40,383 nucleotides of DNA from an uncultured Sphingobacteriales bacterium. GTDB lineage: Bacteria > Bacteroidota > Bacteroidia > Chitinophagales > Chitinophagaceae. The DNA lies in contig CAMLFX010000017.1 in assembly GCA_946479435.1 (NCBI GenBank), forward strand, positions 1 through 40,383, written 5' to 3'. This document shows positions 17,748 through 25,963 of the stretch, piece after piece. Each line of letters opens with the position of its first letter. Positions within the stretch are counted from its first letter, which is position 1. The notes under the pieces were generated by a model. The model saw only the letters and a list, made by a program, of their open reading frames with translations. It was not told the origin of the DNA and made no database searches. A program made the translations under genes and the position numbers.

Positions 17748-18074
17748 CTATACAGCTACTGCGCTACTATTATGTTGCAGATAAGAATATAACTCTTCAA
17801 ACACTACCATACTTTTGTCCGATACACTGCGTGCAAGCAATAATATATCGTAGTGCTGACCTTTATAAAATTCGATAGCGGCATGAGGATCGCCGGTATG
17901 TAAATAATTATACGCGAATTGCCTCTTGTTATCTGCATCGTAAGGGCATATAGCCACGCATTCTATCCGGCTAAAATCAGTGGGCTCTTGCAGTAGTATC
18001 TTCCCTGCAAGATGCTGGTATTGTTTGCAGACAAGTCTTGCCTGCAAAAGTGTAAAAGACTGTTGCTCTCTCAT
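17748..18074 (-). CDS. Hypothetical protein, 108 residues
   Basis: I do not recognise this protein. It is soluble with no signal peptide: an N-terminal helix (FTLLQARLVCKQYQHLAGKIL), a strand (IECVAICPYD), and a helical C-terminal part (GDPHAAIEFYKGQHYDILLLARSV). It lies about 160 bp downstream, on the same strand, of the candidate structured RNA, so it could also be read as the gene behind a long regulated leader. Confidence 0.6.
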   Translation of the reverse strand: MREQQSFTLLQARLVCKQYQHLAGKILLQEPTDFSRIECVAICPYDADNKRQFAYNYLHTGDPHAAIEFYKGQHYDILLLARSVSDKSMVVFEELYSYLQHNSSAVAV

Positions 18075-18235
18075 CTCTTAAATTTTATACATGAAGTTGT
18101 ATCTCTTTTACAACTGCAGGGCTTGTTAAATAAATGCTACCTTATTGTATAAAAATAAAACAATGATGCTTAATAAAACACATATCTATATGTTTTAACA
18201 ACGTTTTTATCCACAATGAAAAAATACGGGAAGAA
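18075..18235. other. AT-rich spacer without gene
   Basis: AT-rich sequence between the terminator-like end of the candidate RNA and the start of the small hypothetical gene. I see no open frame and no exact TAnnTTTG box on the minus strand, so the promoter of the 17748-18074 gene is not visible here. Confidence 0.5.
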
Positions 18236-18550
18236 ATAAAAAGGCGCAGGTTAGTAGCATAGATTCTCAAGGTACGGCCATGCACCCCACATCACATACT
18301 ACGCCTGCGCTTATCGCAAGCAAAGCTTTTATGCCCTGATGTGATCAATATTGGCCGTTCTTAGAGATCAGGATATAAGCTGTCGCTTAATATTGTTTTA
18401 TGGCAGTTATGCCATACCATAGATGATTTACCAGAACTTATGCTATGCAAGTATTAAACCCGAATTTGTTAGCATGGTTTTTAAGCGATGGCCTAAAAAA
18501 TTGCATATCAATAATATATACATTTCTTCGCCCTCAGCTTTTTGCTTAGC
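18236..18550 (-). ncRNA. Candidate structured noncoding RNA (orphan)
   Basis: A stretch of about 315 nt with no credible ORF is bracketed on the minus strand by a promoter (TTG, 18 bp, TAACTTCG at 18556-18584) and a hairpin with a T-run (18237-18310). Between them several helices can form: TCGCTTAA 18383-18390 with TTAAGCGA 18481-18488; ATGGCA with TGCCAT around a 4-nt loop (18400-18415); ATGCTA with TAGCAT; ACGGCC 18274-18279 with GGCCGT 18353-18358; and ATCACAT 18291-18297 with ATGTGAT 18338-18344. The last two nest but exclude the terminal hairpin, so two alternative folds exist. It lacks the hallmark sequences of tmRNA, RNase P RNA and SRP RNA. A 6S RNA or a long riboswitch-like leader of the 17748-18074 gene remain possible. 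Confidence 0.5.
18237..18310 (-). terminator. Terminator-like hairpin at the 3' end of the candidate RNA
   Basis: On the minus strand GCGCAGG (18304-18310) pairs with CCTGCGC (18244-18250). Across a small internal loop, GTAG (18299-18302) pairs with CTAC (18254-18257). CCTTTTTATTTC follows. The apical loop is long (about 41 nt) but contains a further 5-bp hairpin, GGTGC with GTACC. Confidence 0.55.
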
Positions 18551-18555
18551 GGTCA

Positions 18556-18584
18556 CGAAGTTAGAAAATATTTCAAGATAACAA
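18556..18584 (-). promoter_or_regulatory. Promoter of the candidate RNA
   Basis: On the minus strand TTG (18582-18584), an 18-bp spacer, then TAACTTCG (18556-18563). The box differs by one base from TAnnTTTG, and the spacing equals that of the tRNA-Lys promoter in this window. Predicted start near 18550. Confidence 0.5.
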
Positions 18585-18698
18585 AAAATAAAAATTAAAA
18601 ATTAAACACATTTAAATTTTACATATAAAGGTCTTTATAATTTCGCAAATTCATACAGTTTTTCTGAACTAATTTGCTGAAGAATTTTGCAACAGAGT

Positions 18699-21218
18699 AT
18701 GGCATTAAATGAGCAAGGCATAGATATAGAAACTATACAAAAATGGACTAACGCCACTTGGCTACTACATACAGGTAACAATACTGTTGATGAATTGGTA
18801 ATTGATAGCCGGAAAATTGCAGAACCTGAAAATGCGTTATTCATTGCTATAAAAGCGCAGCATCGCGATGGACATTCATTTATTCCGGATGCATATAATA
18901 AAGGTATCCGCAATTTTTTAGTGAGTCGTGAAGTTGATTCAACGTTACTAGCAGGGGCCAACATACTAACGGTAAAAGATACATTGCAAGCGCTGCAGCA
19001 AATTGCGCTAAATAAACGGAAACAATACAATATACCTGTTGTAGGTATTACCGGCAGCAATGGTAAAACTATAGTAAAAGAATGGTTATACCAGCTTTTA
19101 GGTACCGATATGAGTATTGTACGCAGCCCTAAAAGCTACAATTCTCAAATAGGTGTGCCACTCTCAATATGGCTTATGGAGCCTGAACATCAACTGGCAA
19201 TATTTGAAGCAGGTATTTCGCAACCGGGCGAGATGGATAGGCTGGAACATATTATCCATCCTACTATTGGCATATTTACCAATATTGGCGAGGCACACAG
19301 CGAAGGTTTTCTAAACATTAGGCAGAAGATAAATGAGAAACTTGTTTTATTTAAACATGCTGAGCAACTTATTTACTGCAAAGATTATCCTGAACTGAAT
19401 CAATGCATTGTACAATTCAGCAACCAGATAAAAAACAGCGATGAGCAAGGGTTGCAACTATTTACATGGTCTCATAAAAATGACGCTGATCTGCGCATTA
19501 CAGAAGTTGCACGCCGTGGAAAAAATTCGGTAATAACTGCAGTATATCAGGAGCAGAACATTAATATCACAATACCTTTCACTGACCCCGCCTCTATTGA
19601 AAATGCCATACATTGCTGGTGCCTGCTGCTGTTGCTTAACATCAGGCAACCGAAGATAGAAAAGCACATGGCTGCCCTTCATCCGGTATCGATGAGGTTA
19701 GAATTAAAGCATGGCATCAATGATTGCACAATAATTAATGATACCTATAACTCTGATGTTACATCATTACTGATTGCGCTTGATTATCTCGACCAACAAA
19801 AACAACACAAACACCATACAGTCATACTATCTGACATGCTGCAGATTGCACGTGCCGATATTGAGTTGTACGAAGACGTTGCTGAACAAATAAGGCGACG
19901 CAATATTCATCGGTTTATTGGCATCGGCCCATCGCTATACAAACACAAATCAATCTTTCGCAAACAGAAGAAAGTACGCAGCATTTTTTTTAAGAGTACT
20001 GAAGAGTTTTTGAAAAAGTTTCATTTGATAACCTTCGAAAATGAAGCTATTCTTTTGAAGGGTGCGCGTAGTTTCACGTTCGAGAAAATAAGCCTTTTAC
20101 TGGAACAAAAGGTGCACCAAACGGTGTTGTCAGTCAACTTATCTACATTAACACACAACTTGAATGTATTTAGGTCGAAGATAGCACCCGGTGTCAGGAT
20201 GATGGCCATGGTTAAAGCATTTTCTTACGGAAGTGGTAGTTTTGAAATAGCCAATTTGTTGCAATATACCGGGGTCGATTACTTATCTGTGGCCTATACA
20301 GATGAAGGTATTGCATTGCGAAAAGCAGGTATTACCATGCCCATTATGGTTATGAGCCCCGACGCTACCTCGTTCGATAGAATGATAGCCTGGAAACTAG
20401 AGCCTGAAATATTTAACCTGGTATCGCTAACCTCATTTTCAGACATTGCGCAAACCTTGCAGGTAGCCAATTACCCTATACACATAAAACTGGATACAGG
20501 CATGCATCGCCTTGGATTTATGCAACATGAAATAGACGACTTGCTGCATGCTTTAAAAGAAAAACCACAGGTTAAAGTTGCAAGCATCTTCAGCCATCTT
20601 GCGGCAAGCGAAGATGAATCAGAAGACTCATTCACACAAATACAATCTGCCCGCTTTACCGAAATGAGTAATAGATTATTAGCTCAATTGCCATACAAGC
20701 CACTGCAACATTTATGCAACTCAGCAGGTATTGTGCGCCACCCCGACATGCATTTTGATATGGTGCGTCTTGGCCTGGGCCTATATGGCATTGATACCAG
20801 CGGAATTTTGCAGAACGATCTGCAACAGGTAGCCACATTGAAAACTACTATTGCACAAATCAAGGATATTCCCGCAGGTGAAACCGTGGGCTATGGCCAC
20901 AAGAACCCTCTTAAAACACCAACAAAGATCGCAACAGTATCAATAGGATATGCCGACGGCTATCCCAGAGCTTTAGGGAATGGTAATGCACACATGCTGG
21001 TACATGGCAAACCCGCAAAATTGGTAGGTACAGTATGTATGGATATGTGTATGCTCGATATTACGGACATACCGGAAGCCCAGGAAGGAGACGAAGTAAT
21101 CGTCTTTAGCCCGCAATTACCCATTACGCAATTAGCAAAATGGGCAAATACTATTCCTTACGAAATGATGACAGGCATATCACAAAGAGTAAAACGTATT
21201 TACGAGAACGAAGTTTAA
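18699..21218 (+). CDS. murF-alr: MurF-Alr fusion: UDP-MurNAc-tripeptide D-Ala-D-Ala ligase / alanine racemase
   Basis: One 839-residue cytoplasmic protein with two cell-wall activities. The N-terminal half is MurF, the ATP-dependent ligase that adds D-Ala-D-Ala to the UDP-MurNAc tripeptide, with P-loop ITGSNGKT at 117-124 and the Mur-family NIGEAHSEGF motif. The C-terminal half (from about 475) is PLP-dependent alanine racemase, with PLP lysine K506 in VKAFSYGSG and catalytic Tyr751 in SIGYADGYPRALGNG. The racemase makes the D-Ala used upstream of MurF. This fusion is known across Bacteroidota. I chose ATG 18699; a TTG at 18687 would add four residues. No exact promoter box is seen; TATAATTTCG lies at about 18636. 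Confidence 0.94.
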   Translation: MALNEQGIDIETIQKWTNATWLLHTGNNTVDELVIDSRKIAEPENALFIAIKAQHRDGHSFIPDAYNKGIRNFLVSREVDSTLLAGANILTVKDTLQALQQIALNKRKQYNIPVVGITGSNGKTIVKEWLYQLLGTDMSIVRSPKSYNSQIGVPLSIWLMEPEHQLAIFEAGISQPGEMDRLEHIIHPTIGIFTNIGEAHSEGFLNIRQKINEKLVLFKHAEQLIYCKDYPELNQCIVQFSNQIKNSDEQGLQLFTWSHKNDADLRITEVARRGKNSVITAVYQEQNINITIPFTDPASIENAIHCWCLLLLLNIRQPKIEKHMAALHPVSMRLELKHGINDCTIINDTYNSDVTSLLIALDYLDQQKQHKHHTVILSDMLQIARADIELYEDVAEQIRRRNIHRFIGIGPSLYKHKSIFRKQKKVRSIFFKSTEEFLKKFHLITFENEAILLKGARSFTFEKISLLLEQKVHQTVLSVNLSTLTHNLNVFRSKIAPGVRMMAMVKAFSYGSGSFEIANLLQYTGVDYLSVAYTDEGIALRKAGITMPIMVMSPDATSFDRMIAWKLEPEIFNLVSLTSFSDIAQTLQVANYPIHIKLDTGMHRLGFMQHEIDDLLHALKEKPQVKVASIFSHLAASEDESEDSFTQIQSARFTEMSNRLLAQLPYKPLQHLCNSAGIVRHPDMHFDMVRLGLGLYGIDTSGILQNDLQQVATLKTTIAQIKDIPAGETVGYGHKNPLKTPTKIATVSIGYADGYPRALGNGNAHMLVHGKPAKLVGTVCMDMCMLDITDIPEAQEGDEVIVFSPQLPITQLAKWANTIPYEMMTGISQRVKRIYENEV

Positions 21219-21226
21219 AAAACTAC

Positions 21227-21260
21227 CTGATAAAGCCACTTGCAGAAGTGGCTTTATCAG
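21227..21260. terminator. Bidirectional terminator hairpin
   Basis: A perfect 15-bp stem CTGATAAAGCCACTT / AAGTGGCTTTATCAG with a GCAG loop lies between the murF-alr stop (21218) and the convergent VOC stop (21270). The T-rich part lies inside the stem arms (GGCTTT on plus), so it can serve both directions. Confidence 0.8.
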
Positions 21261-21269
21261 ATCAGGTAA

Positions 21270-21710
21270 CTATATACCTGCATGCGCCTTTTTCAGTTCA
21301 GCAATATCCAGTTTTTTCATCTTCATCATGGCTTCTATTGCACGCTGTGCCTTCTCTTTATCAGTGTCAAACAGAAGCTTATCCAGGTCTCTGGGTACTA
21401 CCTGCCACGATACGCCAAACTTATCCTGTAGCCAACCGCACTTATCTTCACGTCCGCCATCTGCCAGCAGTTTTCCCCAATACATATCTACCTCTTCTTG
21501 TGTATCGCAACTAATAAAAAGTGAAAATGCCGGGCTTAATTTATAGTGCGGTCCACCATTGAATGCTGTGTAGCTTACACCATCCAATTCGAAGGTGGTT
21601 GACATAGGATTGCTGCTAACAATCTTGCAGTTTTTAAATACAGTTGTGTAAAATTGTGCTGCTTCAGCCGCCTGGTTCTCAAACCAAAGAAATGGTGTTA
21701 TCTTTTGCAT
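21270..21710 (-). CDS. VOC family protein (PhnB-like)
   Basis: 146 residues of the PhnB / '3-demethylubiquinone-9 methyltransferase-like' branch of the vicinal oxygen chelate fold. It opens with KITPFLWFENQAAEAAQFYTTVF, has FELDGVSYTAFNGGP in the middle and closes with GWLQDKFGVSWQVVP. These proteins are not true methyltransferases, and most have no known substrate. It is last in a minus-strand run with two DUF1801 genes (24-bp gap upstream), a grouping I read as one operon. Confidence 0.88.
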   Translation of the reverse strand: MQKITPFLWFENQAAEAAQFYTTVFKNCKIVSSNPMSTTFELDGVSYTAFNGGPHYKLSPAFSLFISCDTQEEVDMYWGKLLADGGREDKCGWLQDKFGVSWQVVPRDLDKLLFDTDKEKAQRAIEAMMKMKKLDIAELKKAHAGI

Positions 21711-21734
21711 GGTATTCTATTTATGGTTGTTGGT

Positions 21735-22130
21735 TTACTTTCCTTTCTTGGCTAATGCCAGTGTTTCATTTTGCCTCATACGTTCTTTCACCATCTTCTG
21801 CACAAGCGTTATTGGCAAAGGCTTCTCAACCGTGAAATGTATAGTTGTACCAGCCAGCTTAAAAGGTTCCAGCTCTTTGGCAAATTTCTGATACAGATCT
21901 TTTGATACACCAAAGAAACTGCAATGATTTTTAAATGCTGCAAAATGCACCAGAGGATAGCCCATATACTTATAAGTTGGCACCTGGTAGCTGATCTTCT
22001 CTTCTGCCTGAGGTACCACTTTAAGTATGGCCTTGCGTATCTTTTCCAATGTTGCTGCAACAGGTGCGGGCTGTGCTGCCAGGTAAGCATCTACAGTATC
22101 CGCGGTTATATGTTCAACATTTTTTTTCAT
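21735..22130 (-). CDS. DUF1801 (YdhG-like) protein
   Basis: 131-residue soluble protein with the DUF1801 pattern: VDAYLAAQPAPVAATLEKIRKAILKVVPQAEEKISYQVPTY, then MGYPLVHFAAFKNHCSFFGVS and the C-terminal FTVEKPLPITLVQKMVKER. The Bacillus homologue of this family (YdhG/Fra) has been proposed as an iron chaperone; I do not extend that here. It starts 6 bp after the stop of the paralogous upstream gene, suggesting co-transcription. Confidence 0.85.
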   Translation of the reverse strand: MKKNVEHITADTVDAYLAAQPAPVAATLEKIRKAILKVVPQAEEKISYQVPTYKYMGYPLVHFAAFKNHCSFFGVSKDLYQKFAKELEPFKLAGTTIHFTVEKPLPITLVQKMVKERMRQNETLALAKKGK

Positions 22131-22136
22131 TGATAA

Positions 22137-22550
22137 CTATTTTTCAACTAATGCCAGCCAGGCTTTCAATACCTTTTGCAATTCTTTCTCTTTACTCATT
22201 GCATCGGCCATATCTTTTATGGTCACTAATTTTCTTCCATCAGCGTATTGGCCTTCCAATATTTTCGATACATCTTTTACTTTATCACCGGTAGGCATTA
22301 CCAGCAATATCCTTCCACGGCTTAAGTTCATCACCACCATGTCTCTTTTATATTCTTTAGGATCAAAAGGCTTCATATCGCCTGTATAGTAAAAGCTGGG
22401 TGAATTCCATTTTATTTGCTCGCCTATCTGCTTATCGGTCTTCAGTATCACGCTGCGCAAATAGTTTACTATTTCAGCAACGGGTGCGTCCAGTTTTTGT
22501 ATGTATGCCGATACTTGTTCACTTTCTGAGAGATGCACATTTTTCGCCAT
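22137..22550 (-). CDS. DUF1801 protein, paralogue of the next gene
   Basis: 137 residues with the same fold pattern as its neighbour: VSAYIQKLDAPVAEIVNYLRSVIL, QIGEQIKWNSPSFYYTGDM, and a central VVMNLSRGRILLVMPTGD strand pair. The start at 22550 (MAKNVHLSESEQ) is preferred over an in-frame ATG at 22586, which adds a poorly conserved-looking leader. A near-consensus CATCTTTG box lies at 22629-22636. First gene of the three-gene DUF1801-DUF1801-VOC run. Confidence 0.82.
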   Translation of the reverse strand: MAKNVHLSESEQVSAYIQKLDAPVAEIVNYLRSVILKTDKQIGEQIKWNSPSFYYTGDMKPFDPKEYKRDMVVMNLSRGRILLVMPTGDKVKDVSKILEGQYADGRKLVTIKDMADAMSKEKELQKVLKAWLALVEK

Positions 22551-22733
22551 GATATTGTTTTTAGGAACTGATAAATTTGTTAGCAATAGGACTATTTTTC
22601 AGTTTTTCTTTACAGAAAATTTACGCTACAAAGATGAGCACAAATAACAAATCAGGGTGGCCGTTAAAGCGACCATTTAGAGGGTAAATTGCGACAAAAT
22701 ATGCTACGTGCCGTAGGGGTATAGTTTTACATG

Positions 22734-23315
22734 CTAAAGGTCTCTTCTCGAAATAATAAAATTAAACGATCCATTTGAAAATGGCATTCTGCTGTTATCT
22801 CTTTTTAATATCGCATTGCACGTACCGGTAATAACATAGGTCCTCAATATAACATCATCAATTCCCGTATCGTTTCTTAAATAGGTTACATCCGATATGT
22901 TTATATAAAACGCTTTATCCGGTGTATCTGCCGAATACCAATCAATATCCGCTATATTTTCAGAAAAAGATATTTCCGGTTGTATAAGGGTATCGTCAAA
23001 ATAAAGTGTTTTACCCTTAAGGCTGGTAACGTCGTTTTCTTTTACGGTGTATCCGAATGGCCAATTCAACCTGATACCTGCTGATGGGCCTTCGTATAAT
23101 TTGTCGTTACCCATCTGGTAACCACCAATAGCATTATTTTCAAAAGGCATATACTGCGGAAAATCCGCGTCCAGGTCATAGCTCTTACCGTCTGTTGTAA
23201 ATCTAAAATAATAAGGGTTTTTAGCAGTTGGTGGGGCAGTTGGGTTAGTGCTATTCTTACTACATGCACTGGCAATTAGTGTAATGCCCACAAGGGCAAA
23301 AGCTATTTTTTTCAT
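22734..23315 (-). CDS. Lipoprotein of unknown function
   Basis: 193 residues with signal peptide and lipobox ASAC (Cys 18), then a short Thr/Pro/Asn linker and a strand-rich domain (YYFRFTTDGKSYDLDAD, KGKTLYFDDTLIQPEISFSE, AFYINISDV, GSFNFIISRRDL). I do not recognise the family; the pattern resembles small Bacteroidota proteins with an immunoglobulin or jelly-roll-like fold. It begins 7 bp after the cyclophilin stop, so the two are probably one transcript. Confidence 0.75.
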   Translation of the reverse strand: MKKIAFALVGITLIASACSKNSTNPTAPPTAKNPYYFRFTTDGKSYDLDADFPQYMPFENNAIGGYQMGNDKLYEGPSAGIRLNWPFGYTVKENDVTSLKGKTLYFDDTLIQPEISFSENIADIDWYSADTPDKAFYINISDVTYLRNDTGIDDVILRTYVITGTCNAILKRDNSRMPFSNGSFNFIISRRDL

Positions 23316-23322
23316 TTATCTT

Positions 23323-24111
23323 TTACTGAACAATTATCTTTTCTTCTGTTTTGCCGAATACATTTATAGCACGTAAAGTGTACACACCCGCGGGTTGTGT
23401 AGCAAGGTCTATTTTCAGTTTGCCTTTGGCTTCATTGTTATAGATAACCTGCCCTGAAATATTTAGTACTTCAACTTTCGTCAATACATCTGGTAGTGCT
23501 ACATTGAAGATTCCGTCAGCAGGATTAGGATAAATATTAACTGATATACTTTCACGTTGCGAAATAGATACACCTGTTGGAAATTTAGTTACACGGATAC
23601 TATCTATCACTACAGGCGTTACAGGTTTATCATTCCCATCAGTAGCTACATTGCCTATATTTTGAACTACGGTAAAATTATCGGTCACCATGCCAAAAAC
23701 AGTGTGTTTATTATTCAGGTGGCTATTGTTTACCAGATTGATAAAAAACTGGCATCCACCTGTATGTGGCTGGCCCGTATTTGCCATAGCCAGCGCTTTG
23801 GGTATATTTTTCAGACTTGGGTCAAATTCATCGGGGATAGTATATCCCGGCCCACCTGTGCCATTACCATTAGGGTCGCCTCCCTGTATCATAAAATTAT
23901 CTATCACTCTATGAAAAGTAAGGCCATCATAAAATCTATCGTGCACTCTTGCTAAAAAGCTATCAACAGTTATGGGTGTTATCTTATCAGTGAGCTCTAT
24001 TTTGAAGTTGCCCATTGTTGTATAAAAGGTAACCTCGGTCTGTGCTGAAGCTCTGGTAACAGCTATAATGCCCACAAGCAGTAACAAGCACATTTTCTTA
24101 AAACTATACAT
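23323..24111 (-). CDS. Secreted cyclophilin-type PPIase with T9SS type A sorting domain
   Basis: A 262-residue secreted peptidyl-prolyl cis-trans isomerase. The signal peptide ends ASA before Gln24. The cyclophilin domain (about 25-175) carries FHRVI (catalytic Arg68), MIQGGDP (74-80), and GGCQFFI (118-124) where most members have a Ser in place of the Cys. Residues 190-262 are a type A sorting domain (NIYPNPADGIFNV, then QPAGVYTLRAI), so export through the outer membrane and surface attachment or release are predicted. That is unusual for a folding catalyst. It lies just upstream of a lipoprotein gene on the same strand. Confidence 0.9.
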   Translation of the reverse strand: MYSFKKMCLLLLVGIIAVTRASAQTEVTFYTTMGNFKIELTDKITPITVDSFLARVHDRFYDGLTFHRVIDNFMIQGGDPNGNGTGGPGYTIPDEFDPSLKNIPKALAMANTGQPHTGGCQFFINLVNNSHLNNKHTVFGMVTDNFTVVQNIGNVATDGNDKPVTPVVIDSIRVTKFPTGVSISQRESISVNIYPNPADGIFNVALPDVLTKVEVLNISGQVIYNNEAKGKLKIDLATQPAGVYTLRAINVFGKTEEKIIVQ

Positions 24112-24164
24112 AGCAGATTAATTATTAATTAAAGAAATAACAATTCCTACATAACTGCAAGGCT

Positions 24165-25909
24165 TTACTTCATTTCTTTTAGCATCATGCTACGTATATA
24201 TTTTACCGGGGCACTACCATAGCTAAGAAATTGCTCGTGAAAAGCCTTAAGATCGAATTTACCGCCCATTTTTTTCTTAAGCTCTTCACGTAGCTCGTAT
24301 ATTTCAGTATAGCCTGTAAAATAAGAGCAGAGCTGTACTTGCGTAAGCGTTACCCTGCGCCATTTTCCTTCTGCTTCGGCCTGCTGTTGAAATGCTTCGT
24401 TTACTAACAAGTGCATAGCATCTTCTTTACTCATATTGTTTACATGCACATTATAGTCAAGTATGGTATTGCAGGTACTGCGAAGATTCCATTTGTAATA
24501 CATCAGCCACATCTCGTCTTCATTATTGCCATAACCATTCTCCAGCATCATTAGCTCGCTATATACAGCCCATCCTTCTATCATTGCTCCATTACCTAGT
24601 ATAGCTTTTATAATACTTGGCGCTTGGTTGCTATAAACCAATTGCGCATAGTGCCCTGGTATAGCTTCATGTATATCCAGTATTTGCAACGTGTAGTAGT
24701 TGTATTCACGCAAAAAGCTTTCCGCAGCCTCTTTGCTATATGCAGCCAGGCTACCCACATTATAGTAGGTATTTCCTTGTTTATCGTAGGGACCGGGGGC
24801 ATTTATAGAAGCGCCCGCAACACCCGCCATATAAGCGGGCTCTTTACGCACCACCAATGGTTTCGACGGATCGAGATAGAGCAGGTTCTTTTCCTGCACA
24901 AAAGCAGCCAGTTCAGGTATTTGTTTTTCAATAGTAGCCTGGAAGCTATCAGGCGTTGTATGCTTTAATGATATTTTATCTATTACTTGCCTGATAAGTT
25001 GCAGCGTATCGGCAGGTCTTGGTGCATTCTCCATATACTTAGGCCACAACCTATCTGCCAATACAGACATTTTAGCGTGCAGTTCTCTTTTGTGTGCAAC
25101 CGCTTTATTGTATATCTCCGTTGCAGTATAGCCCGACTGTATATCATAGGCAAATTTCTTTGCGTATAGTTCTTTTCATAACGGAAAGTAACTGGAGTTT
25201 CTACATTAAATTCCCTAAGCCATTGGGCATAATCTTTGATAGCTGCCACGGCGGCGGCGGCTCTTGCCAATATATTTTTCTTTTCAGTTTCTGCTAATTG
25301 CGATTTGGCCAGTATCTCGGGCAAGTCGTTTTCAAATACCGAAGCGCCACCAATATTTTGCTCTATAGCAAGCTGACGGTGTTCCTCAGTAGGATTTTTT
25401 ATGTTTTTCCTGGCAGCTTCATAATAAGCAGGTATATATTCCATTTTAAGATAAAAGTTATGCAACCTCTTATCCAGCGAATCGTAAGTACCATTCAATA
25501 TCTCGGCAAAACTTCCCGATACATTATATTGAGAAGGGTCCCATTCAAAAGAGCGTAATTCTTTAATAGACCAAATAGATGATTCTAACTGGCCTTTTAT
25601 CATCACCAGGTCAGTTTGGTTATTATCAGACAACGCTTCGGGTTTGTATTTCTTCAGTGAGTCGAGATGAGCCATACAAAAATCTATCTCTTCCTTACGT
25701 TTTACCTCATCCGGTACCTGAAGAACACTATCGTATGTATGATAACCAACGCTACTGGCCCAACCAGGATACACTTTCCACAAGTCTTCTACAAATCTTT
25801 CTTTATAAGCATCAAACTGTTTGTCCATATTAGCTGTTTCGGTTTTACCGGCTTTATCGCCACACGAGAAAAGCAGGCATGCAGACAGCGCCAATATTAC
25901 TATACGCAT
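24165..25909 (-). pseudogene. DUF885 family lipoprotein, interrupted by one frameshift
   Basis: Two frames read as one DUF885 protein of about 580 residues. The first part (25909 to about 25180) has a signal peptide with lipobox LFSC and the family N-terminus. The second (from about 25177 to 24165) continues LYAKKFAYDIQSGY and contains the Zn-peptidase-like motif HEAIPGHYAQLVY and the C-terminal LSYGSAPVKYIRSMML. On the coding strand the break is in TATGAAAAGAACTA near 25171-25180; one extra base there would restore RYGKELYAKKF. Both parts look fully conserved, so either a sequencing or assembly error or a very recent mutation fits. Function: a presumed envelope metallopeptidase; substrate unknown. 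Confidence 0.85.
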
Positions 25910-25963
25910 AAATATTAATTAGGCTGCTAAAGTAATGAAGGAAAAATGATATGAAGAACAATA

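Noticed and set aside
18271..18290. GGTGCATGGCCGT on the minus strand looks like a conserved piece of eukaryotic small-subunit rRNA.
   Set aside because: The match is only a short motif, no flanking rRNA sequence follows, and the bases take part in local inverted repeats of the candidate RNA.
21270..21710. Ubiquinone methyltransferase.
   Set aside because: The similarity name comes from an old label for PhnB-like VOC proteins; there is no SAM-binding motif.
24165..25070. Separate gene for the second half of the DUF885 protein.
   Set aside because: Conserved sequence continues upstream of its first ATG in the same frame and joins the first half at the frameshift, so one broken gene is the better reading.
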